A stretch of DNA of 10,752 nucleotides. It comes from CAZTLE01 sp964614415 (GTDB lineage Bacteria > Bacteroidota > Bacteroidia > Flavobacteriales > Flavobacteriaceae). Made by a program: the position numbers and the translations under genes. Below are positions 1-6,225 of the stretch, one piece after another. Positions within the stretch are counted from its first letter, which is position 1. Each line of letters begins with the position of its first letter. The DNA is taken from the NCBI GenBank assembly GCA_964614415.1, contig CAZTLE010000145.1, positions 1 through 10,752 of the forward strand. The letters are read 5' to 3'. The notes beneath the pieces are model-generated. The model had not been told where the DNA came from. It saw nothing but the letters and a program-made list of their open reading frames with translations, and did no database searches.

Positions 1-51
1 AAAATTGAAGCGGAGGAAGATGATGAAGAGGAAGAACAAAGTGAGGAATAG
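1..51 (+). CDS. C-terminal end of an unidentified protein with an acidic tail (5' end outside window)
   Basis: Frame 1 reads sixteen residues and then a TAG stop at 49-51. The tail is almost entirely Glu and Asp (KIEAEEDDEEEEQSEE). Such acidic tails end many unrelated bacterial proteins, so the family cannot be named. The reading is favoured over frame 2, which is also open here but gives an Arg/Lys-rich peptide running to about position 84, because an acidic low-complexity C-terminus is a common natural ending. The gene converges on the large minus-strand nuclease gene, and the roughly 107 bp between the two stops holds only a hairpin. Confidence 0.5.
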   Translation, partial: KIEAEEDDEEEEQSEE

Positions 52-83
52 TCAGCACAATTGTGCATTGACCCAAACCCGAT

Positions 84-131
84 AAAAACATTGCCCTTTC
101 CTAAAAACCTTTGCTTTCCGGAAAGGGCAAT
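84..131 (-). terminator. Probable intrinsic terminator of the nuclease gene
   Basis: A perfect 12-bp inverted repeat (90-101 and 120-131, arm ATTGCCCTTTCC) encloses an 18-nt loop. Read on the minus strand, the stem is followed by G and then five T (84-88), as expected for a Rho-independent terminator of the gene ending at 159. On the plus strand no T tract follows the stem, so termination of the left-hand acidic-tail gene here is less certain. A competing small palindrome (CTTTCC/GGAAAG, 114-125) overlaps the right arm. Confidence 0.7.
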
Positions 132-158
132 TGCAATAGTCAGACTTCCCGGGGAACT

Positions 159-3100
159 CTAAATTTTAATTAAAATTCGAACTCCTTTAATCTGTCCGTC
201 AACTATCACTTTTAGGAAGTAAATGCCACTGTTTAAATGTGACAGATCATAGTCGAAACTATTTCCGCCTTCCACCAACTGCTCCACAGTATCGAAGGCT
301 GTATTTCCGTAGAAATCATAGATAGTGAGATTCGCGGGTGTCGCCTGATTTGAATTCATATATACATTCAGTTGATCTCTGAACGGGTTCGGACTTGCTC
401 GCAAGTTTGTGATGAAAACCTGATTCGAGTTCTCACACGATCCCAAAGAAGCTCCCAGATATAAGTGCAATGGAACAGTCCAGGCTGGAACACAAAGCGT
501 AATTCCATTCTTACAAATTTCTACTTTCGGCCAATTCGGGTTATTTCCGCAGCTCACGTCAATGACCTCCACTTGAATGCTGGCCTCTGCCGTGCATCCG
601 TTTTCATCGGTGACCGTTACCGTATAGATCGTGGTCTCTTCGGGACACACCTCTATGGAGGCTGTTGTTTCCCCGGTACTCCATTCGTACGTATAAGCTC
701 CGGTACCTCCCGTTACCTGTTCTACCTCCAACAGCGCGCAGGATGCCGGTTGATAACCCATGTATACGGTAGTATCTTCGGAAGTCGTAATATCAATAGG
801 ATCCGGTTCTTCAACCAGGAAAAGCTCCATAAATTCTTCTCCCAGCCCATCTGTTACGGTAACTTCATACATTCCTGCCGTAAGACCTACAGCGGTTTGT
901 GTGGTCTGCCCGTCACTCCACTCATAGGTATAAGGAGTTATTCCGCCACTTACAGTAATACTGGCAGTTCCATCTGCTCCTCCGTTACAGGTTACATCCG
1001 TGGATTCGGAACTTACGAGTTCAAAGGCCTTCATCCTCAAACGAGCCGAAACCGGAAAATGATCGGACGCTGTTTGCGTGTATTGATTGCTATAGAATTC
1101 ATAATGAACACGGGATGACATATTGATATAGTTGTCCTCCAACTCATCGGTCAGAGCAATATGATCGATCATATTTTCAGCAAAGACAAAGGAACGCAAC
1201 CCGGCCTGGCTGAGCTCATCCGTTACTATATCGTAATTGATCATGTCCATTACATACTCGTCGTAACTCGATATTGTAGATGGAATATTGGCTACGGTTT
1301 CGTCAACGTCATCATTATAATCACCCAGTAAGATCAGGTTCTCATTTGGATACTGTGCATCCAGACTATCCTTGAGGACTTCCACATCATACTTACGCAT
1401 GTCATAGCGATTTTGCGGGTCACTGTTGCTGTTGGCCCTTGCGTGAAGCGCTACGATAGCGTATGGCTCTGTCTCACCGTCAACTACAATGTCTGCAGTC
1501 AGCAAGAACGGCAAACGGCCACTGGCATAGAAACGGTCTGTAGTGCTAGGATAATCACTAATGGCAGAGTCATCACCTCCATTGTACAGTGGATGGATGG
1601 ATTCAAGCAGCACCTTGGTCGATACATTGGTAACCGTGCTTGTGTTGTAGATAAATCCTACCTTCTGCTTTACTCCGGGATCATTGGGCCTTGAAACGGC
1701 TGGAGACAGCACATAGTCATATCCGGGAAGTTCGCTCACCAATTGATCGAACAGCGCATCATCTGCAATTTCCTGAACGGCATAAATATCGGCACTCAGT
1801 TCATTGATAATCGTTTTGGCACTTTCCTTCTGAATAGCGTCGGAATTAGGATCTCCTGCGGGCGGTGAATTATTTTCATCCCCGAACCATTCAATATTCC
1901 AGGTCACCAGATCGAACGTTTTATCATTCGGTACATCAAACGGTAGCGTAGGTGGTTCGTATGGGCCGGCACAGGAAATGTCCGCGGCCAGTCTCGGTAA
2001 TAGTTGAAAGTTAGTTAGGAATCGACCTACGACCCCGATAACCTCAGCACAGGTTTCAGGCTGGCCTAAGCCAACGATGTCTGAAACATCATTATCTATA
2101 CGCAATTGACCTGTACCGCTGGCATCGGTTAATTCGTAATTTGAATTTCCGAAGAGAATATCTCCTGGAGTCGGAAATACCGGATTGACAATACGCACCA
2201 ACTCTGCAGGATGATTGGCCAACTGATCCAGGGTAATCGTTTGCGGAACAATGGGGACATTAGGTAGTCCGTTGCTTTCAACATTGGATACCGGGCTTAT
2301 TTGAACCTGATCGTTGAACGCACTTCTAGTTCCTGTTATCGTTATAGAGTCACCTATAGCGAAGACACCATCTCCATGAACAAGCTGATCGAACACGGCA
2401 ATTCCGGCTGTACTGTCCTGAATATAAGCAGCTCCTGAAAACTGATCGGATACCGTTAATACACCACTCACCGTGACCACTTCTCCGGCCGGGGTGTTCC
2501 TGGCTGCCAGAATCGTGATGGGATCAGGCGGAGGAACAACGGCTCCATTTTCGGCCCCGGGTGTAGGTGCTGCCTGGGTGTAAGTGTCGGTATTTCGGGC
2601 GCCTCCCTGTCCGTTTGGAATTCGCTGTAGTGAGTGTCCATCCTTGTCACCTAACTCGTCCTCATTGATCTGTGCCTGACCCGCATTTAGCAGTACCAGA
2701 AGCCCGGGATCATCGGCATCGTTAGTATCGTACACAAGGGCATCTATCAAGTTGGCTGTAGTCACAGCAGTTCCTGAAGGAAAATCGGACGCATCTCCGG
2801 TATAAAGCCCAACCGCATCTGCTCCGTTTTGTAGTCCGTTACTGGAAATCACCAGTCCTACATTAGGCACTCCGGCGTTACCAATAACGAAGTAACCATC
2901 ACTATTAGTAGTAAAGCCATCCAGATCGAGGGCATTATAGCTTGTATCTCCATTCCCGTTGTACAGGACCAGAACAAAGCCACTTAAAGATGTATTTCCG
3001 GCGCCTCCGTCATACAATTCAACAAATTCCATGTCATCGATGCCGGCGGTGTCCGCATCAAGTTCGTTTATGATGAGGGTTACGGGCTCCGTCGCGTTTG

Positions 3101-4886
3101 TATTGGCAGCTCCCGGCGTAGGAATGGCCTGAAGATAGGTGGACGTATTCCTTGCTCCTCCCGAACCGTTGGCAAATCGCTGCATTGAGTGTGCATCTTT
3201 GTCTCCAGCTCCCCCTTCATTCACCTGAGGTTCTCCCGGATTGAGGAGAACAAGCAGATCGGGATCATCACTATCGTTGGTATCGTACACAATGGCGTCT
3301 ATTAAATTCACTGTCGTGACCGCAGAGCCGTTGGGGAAATCGGAGGCATCTCCGGTATACAGACCAACGGCATCCGCTCCGTTCTGAAGTCCGTTACTTC
3401 CAAAAACTATGGAGACATTCGGGACACCTGCATTACCGATCACAAAATAACCCTGAGCATTGGTGGTCTGGCCGTCCAGATCATAGGCTGCATAGCTTAA
3501 ATTGTTGGATCCGTTGTAGAATACCAATACCAGTCCATCAAGGGCTGCATTCCCTACTCCTCCGTCATAGAGTTCGACGAATTCCATGGTATCAGTACCC
3601 GGTGTATCCGAATCGACTTCATTGATTATAAAATCTCCTGCCGGACCTCCTCCTCCGTTTTCAGCACCCGGAGTCGGATCCAATTGGGCATAGGTGGTAG
3701 TATTTCTGGCACCTCCGGAACCATTCGGAATACGTTGTGATGAGTGTGCATCTTTGTCTCCTGCCCCTCCTTCATTCACCTGAGGTTCTCCGGGGTTCAG
3801 AAGAACAAGGAGATCAGGATCATCACTATCGTTAGTGTCGTATACAATGGCGTCCAACAGGTTTACTGTCGTCACTACCGATCCATTGGGGAAGTCGGTA
3901 GCGTCTCCGGTATAGAGCGCTACGGCATCTGCCCCATTTTGAAGCCCGTTACTTCCGAAGACAACAGAAACATTCGGGACGCCCGCATTACCAATTACGA
4001 AATACCCATCCGCATTGGTTGATTGGCCGTCCAAATCATAGGCAGCGTAGCTTAGATTATTCGATCCGTTATAAAAGACCAGTACGAGTCCGTCCAGTGC
4101 CGCATTCCCGGCACCTCCGTCGTAAAGCTCTACAAACTCCATGGTGTCGGTGCCCGGAGTATCCGCATCGACTTCATTGATAATAAAGACCGGGGCGTTG
4201 GGATCTATGTTCTCAGTCCCCGGTGTAGGGTCCGATTGCGCATAACTTGAGGTATTTCGAAATCCTCCGGATCCGTTGGGAATACGTTGTGAGGAGTGGG
4301 CGTCCTTATCCCCTGCCCCGCCTTCATTCACCTGGGGCTCACCCGGGTTGAGCAACACCAGCAGTTCTGCGTCGTCACTATCATTGGTGTCATACACAAT
4401 GGCATCCTGGAGATTTACGGTGGTCACTGCGGATCCGTTAGGAAAATCCGAAGCATCGGCAGTATATAGCGCCACGGCATCGGCGCCATTTTGAAGTCCA
4501 TTACTTCCAAAGACGATAGATACATTGGGCACTGCTGCATTTCCAAGAACAAAATAACCATCGGAATTGGTGGTAAATCCATCAAGGTCATAGGCGGCAT
4601 AGCTCAAGTTATTGGACCCGTTATAAAAGACCAATACAAGGCCGTCAAGGGCTGTATTTCCGGCACCTCCATCGTAAAGTTCAACGAACTCCATGGTATC
4701 TGTTCCAGGTGTGTCTGCATCGACTTCATTGATCACAACGGAGGTGATAGGAACGGGAGGACTATTGTCCAAATTATTGTGTTTCGAAGGGTTAGCATTT
4801 GTGTTGGCGTGTCCGATTCCCTGCATGGAAAATAAGACCAGTAGAGCTACCAGAGTAGCTGGTAACATCGAGTAAAAATGTTTCAC
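159..4886 (-). CDS. Secreted multidomain nuclease: four lamin-tail domains, OB-like module, EEP nuclease domain, SprB/PKD-like modules, T9SS sorting domain
   Basis: Predicted extracellular endonuclease/exonuclease/phosphatase-fold protein of 1575 residues, likely acting on extracellular DNA and exported by Sec and then T9SS. Seen in order: signal peptide (1-27, n-region KH, hydrophobic core, GHA cleavage-like end); four lamin-tail domains of about 185 residues each (51-780); an OB-fold-like module (about 789-972); an EEP domain (about 990-1286); two SprB/PKD-like beta modules (1289-1362 and 1363-1446); a Cys-containing segment (1455-1485); a type A sorting domain (1490-1575, ASPNPFRDQ to the end). 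EEP motifs are complete: WNIEW (N997), VQE (E1039), ALHARAN (H1148), GDYND (D1189, N1191), IDHI (D1241) and SDHFP (D1275, H1276). The order lamin-tail, OB, EEP matches ExeM/NucH-type extracellular nucleases, which usually have one lamin-tail domain. The GTG at 4886 is preferred because it gives a normal signal peptide. A TTG at 4955 would add 23 residues, and an ATG at 4868 would remove the positive n-region. Substrate and metal are inferred from family. Confidence 0.88.
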   Translation of the reverse strand: MKHFYSMLPATLVALLVLFSMQGIGHANTNANPSKHNNLDNSPPVPITSVVINEVDADTPGTDTMEFVELYDGGAGNTALDGLVLVFYNGSNNLSYAAYDLDGFTTNSDGYFVLGNAAVPNVSIVFGSNGLQNGADAVALYTADASDFPNGSAVTTVNLQDAIVYDTNDSDDAELLVLLNPGEPQVNEGGAGDKDAHSSQRIPNGSGGFRNTSSYAQSDPTPGTENIDPNAPVFIINEVDADTPGTDTMEFVELYDGGAGNAALDGLVLVFYNGSNNLSYAAYDLDGQSTNADGYFVIGNAGVPNVSVVFGSNGLQNGADAVALYTGDATDFPNGSVVTTVNLLDAIVYDTNDSDDPDLLVLLNPGEPQVNEGGAGDKDAHSSQRIPNGSGGARNTTTYAQLDPTPGAENGGGGPAGDFIINEVDSDTPGTDTMEFVELYDGGVGNAALDGLVLVFYNGSNNLSYAAYDLDGQTTNAQGYFVIGNAGVPNVSIVFGSNGLQNGADAVGLYTGDASDFPNGSAVTTVNLIDAIVYDTNDSDDPDLLVLLNPGEPQVNEGGAGDKDAHSMQRFANGSGGARNTSTYLQAIPTPGAANTNATEPVTLIINELDADTAGIDDMEFVELYDGGAGNTSLSGFVLVLYNGNGDTSYNALDLDGFTTNSDGYFVIGNAGVPNVGLVISSNGLQNGADAVGLYTGDASDFPSGTAVTTANLIDALVYDTNDADDPGLLVLLNAGQAQINEDELGDKDGHSLQRIPNGQGGARNTDTYTQAAPTPGAENGAVVPPPDPITILAARNTPAGEVVTVSGVLTVSDQFSGAAYIQDSTAGIAVFDQLVHGDGVFAIGDSITITGTRSAFNDQVQISPVSNVESNGLPNVPIVPQTITLDQLANHPAELVRIVNPVFPTPGDILFGNSNYELTDASGTGQLRIDNDVSDIVGLGQPETCAEVIGVVGRFLTNFQLLPRLAADISCAGPYEPPTLPFDVPNDKTFDLVTWNIEWFGDENNSPPAGDPNSDAIQKESAKTIINELSADIYAVQEIADDALFDQLVSELPGYDYVLSPAVSRPNDPGVKQKVGFIYNTSTVTNVSTKVLLESIHPLYNGGDDSAISDYPSTTDRFYASGRLPFLLTADIVVDGETEPYAIVALHARANSNSDPQNRYDMRKYDVEVLKDSLDAQYPNENLILLGDYNDDVDETVANIPSTISSYDEYVMDMINYDIVTDELSQAGLRSFVFAENMIDHIALTDELEDNYINMSSRVHYEFYSNQYTQTASDHFPVSARLRMKAFELVSSESTDVTCNGGADGTASITVSGGITPYTYEWSDGQTTQTAVGLTAGMYEVTVTDGLGEEFMELFLVEEPDPIDITTSEDTTVYMGYQPASCALLEVEQVTGGTGAYTYEWSTGETTASIEVCPEETTIYTVTVTDENGCTAEASIQVEVIDVSCGNNPNWPKVEICKNGITLCVPAWTVPLHLYLGASLGSCENSNQVFITNLRASPNPFRDQLNVYMNSNQATPANLTIYDFYGNTAFDTVEQLVEGGNSFDYDLSHLNSGIYFLKVIVDGQIKGVRILIKI
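2547..4736 (-). repeat. Four tandem lamin-tail domain repeats inside the nuclease gene
   Basis: Four in-frame units: 4736-4185, 4184-3630, 3629-3075 and 3074-2547. The first three are 552, 555 and 555 bp. Each protein unit starts INE(V/L)D(A/S)DT, carries MEFVELYDGG, a YDTND(S/A)DD stretch, GDKD-H and QR motifs, and ends PTPGA-N or similar. Units 1-3 are nearly identical in protein. Unit 4 is more diverged (INELDADTAGIDD, ISSNGLQNG, AGQAQINEDELGDKDG). At DNA level the units differ at many third codon positions. Lamin-tail domains are immunoglobulin-like beta sandwiches found on secreted bacterial nucleases and thought to mediate binding or anchoring. The Asp-rich stretches could bind calcium, but this is inference. 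Confidence 0.88.
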
Positions 4887-5220
4887 TTTTGGCGGGTTTT
4901 TGATGGTTAATAAAAGACTAAAATTAGCATTCAAATTGAACACTTCTATGAACAAACTGTTATGAGATTGTCATCAAATAAAATGTAAACGATGACAACT
5001 CAAAGTCAGATAAATGACATCAAAAAATGAAAATAGTAGATCGCTATTTCGGATCTCTAACGGGGAATTTCACCATTAAAGTTAGGGAAAAGTTATATAA
5101 TAAGCTAAAATGACATGCGTACTCTCCGTGACCAATAATTACAAGGCACAAGGGTTCAGAACATTATTGAATTAATGCGTAAATTCATATGCCGATTAGA
5201 TTTCTTTCAATCCGGGAGCT
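4887..5220. other. Divergent intergenic region between the nuclease and PD40 lipoprotein genes
   Basis: This AT-rich stretch of about 334 bp separates two divergent genes and must carry both promoters. It holds no coding region that I can support. I see no exact match to the Bacteroidota -7 box TAnnTTTG on either strand. Near matches are TAGATTTC at 5197-5204 facing the lipoprotein and TACATTTT facing the nuclease, neither with a well-spaced -33 TTG. An inverted repeat at 4968-4998 is listed separately. Upstream of the 5221 ATG, GGGAG at 5214-5218 resembles a Shine-Dalgarno core but sits only two bases from the start codon. Confidence 0.6.
4968..4998. promoter_or_regulatory. Possible operator: 8-bp inverted repeat upstream of the nuclease gene
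   Basis: TTGTCATC at 4968-4975 is the exact reverse complement of GATGACAA at 4991-4998, with 15 bases between them. A related TGACATCA occurs about 20 bp further right. The centre-to-centre spacing of about 23 bp is roughly two helical turns, which would suit a dimeric regulator of either divergent gene. No known regulator consensus is recognised, and an 8-bp match in an AT-rich region could be chance. Confidence 0.25.
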
Positions 5221-6114
5221 ATGACAAAATTCGGATACATCATCTTCACTTTCTTGTTGATCTGCGTTGGTTGCAATACTGCGAATGAAACGGAACCACC
5301 TCCGTATCAATTAGCGGAGTACTCAGGAAGTCCTGTGCCATTTGCCGGAGGAGAGATCACTACTGTGAATGGCATAAGCTTTACGAACGACGGAAAGACA
5401 TTATATACATCTGATAATCTATCGCAAAAAGCTACCAACGACAGGTCCTTTGCCGGAATCTTTAAGAGAGTGTTCAAAGATGGGCAATGGGGTGCACCGG
5501 AGTCCTTAGCGTTTAATACCTCGATTGACGCCTATCATCCGGTATTATCTGCAGACAACAAAAGGATCTTTTTTAACTCGCGATCGCATCCCGACTCGAC
5601 GAATGTCTTTATTCCCCATAATATCTGGTATGCGGATCTTACCGAATCGGGCTGGTCTGAACCGAAGATGCTGAACTACATAAACAGTTCATCGTACGAC
5701 TCATATCCTTCGATTGCCCTAAACAACAATTTGTATTTCAATTCGGATCGTCCCGGCGGACAAGGGGGAATGGATATTTATATGTCTGAATACAAGGACG
5801 GAAAATACAGTACTCCTGCAAATATAGAAGGCATAAACTCTCCTTTTTCAGAAAATGACCTGGTCGTTGACCCTGATGAGAAGTTCATTATTTTCAACCG
5901 ATACATCGATTCCTCACGGACGCTTGATATGTATGTTTCAATGAAACTTAGCAATACCTGGACTCAGCCCAAAAAGTTGGATATAATCAATGCTGATGAC
6001 AAATGGGAACTGACTCCTACCCTGTCTCCCGACAAGCAGTATTTCTTCTATGAACTGGATGGCAAGATCATGCAGATCGAGCTTGAAGTTTTGTTAGACA
6101 TAACTCCGGATTGA
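5221..6114 (+). CDS. PD40 (TolB-like) beta-propeller lipoprotein
   Basis: Predicted lipid-anchored envelope protein of 297 residues. The N-terminus has Lys3, a hydrophobic stretch (GYIIFTFLLICVG) and Cys18, which fits a signal peptidase II site, although position -3 is Cys rather than the usual Leu/Val/Ile. The body contains repeated WD40-like PD40 blades: FTNDGKTLYTSDN near 53-65, LSADNKRIFFNSR near 108-120, LYFNSDRPGGQGGMDIY at 171-187, VDPDEKFIIFNRY near 217-229 and LSPDKQYFFY near the end. PD40 proteins form beta propellers that usually bind proteins or peptidoglycan-associated partners, as in TolB or the PD40-OmpA proteins. No OmpA domain follows here, so this is a stand-alone propeller of about five or six blades. 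No enzyme motif is visible, and the partner is unknown. The gene is divergent from the nuclease and lies 111 bp before the hydrolase on the same strand, with a hairpin between them, so co-transcription is uncertain. Confidence 0.82.
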   Translation: MTKFGYIIFTFLLICVGCNTANETEPPPYQLAEYSGSPVPFAGGEITTVNGISFTNDGKTLYTSDNLSQKATNDRSFAGIFKRVFKDGQWGAPESLAFNTSIDAYHPVLSADNKRIFFNSRSHPDSTNVFIPHNIWYADLTESGWSEPKMLNYINSSSYDSYPSIALNNNLYFNSDRPGGQGGMDIYMSEYKDGKYSTPANIEGINSPFSENDLVVDPDEKFIIFNRYIDSSRTLDMYVSMKLSNTWTQPKKLDIINADDKWELTPTLSPDKQYFFYELDGKIMQIELEVLLDITPD

Positions 6115-6151
6115 CCCGCCTGGAGAAATAGCTCCGAAATAGTAACAAATA

Positions 6152-6180
6152 TTGCCGCCATTCGTCTTGAGTTTATAGTG
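6152..6180 (+). promoter_or_regulatory. Possible promoter for the serine hydrolase gene
   Basis: TTG at 6152-6154 and TATAGTG at 6174-6180 are separated by 19 bases. This resembles the spacing of the Bacteroidota -33/-7 promoter, but the -7 half is a poor match to TAnnTTTG. The palindrome at 6179-6203 would then overlap the transcription start, a classic repressor position. Weak evidence based only on pattern and place. Confidence 0.25.
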
Positions 6181-6203
6181 ATAAAACGCTGAGCGTTTTA
6201 TCA
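6179..6203. promoter_or_regulatory. Perfect palindrome (operator, attenuator or terminator hairpin) before the serine hydrolase gene
   Basis: The arms TGATAAAACGCT (6179-6190) and AGCGTTTTATCA (6192-6203) are perfect reverse complements around a single G. In RNA it folds as an 11-bp stem with a TGA triloop. It lies 22 bases before the ATG at 6226. The A-run on one side and T-run on the other resemble a compact bidirectional terminator for the lipoprotein gene. The near-zero spacer and the position beside a promoter-like sequence fit a dimer-bound operator equally well. The sequence alone does not decide between them. Confidence 0.6.
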
Positions 6204-6225
6204 GCCACCATTAAAACCAACCATA

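Noticed and set aside
465..1118. A 217-codon plus-strand open frame opposite the C-terminal part of the nuclease gene
   Set aside because: It lies wholly antisense to a protein with clear EEP, SprB-like and sorting domains. Its translation shows no domain and an odd composition, so it is a shadow frame.
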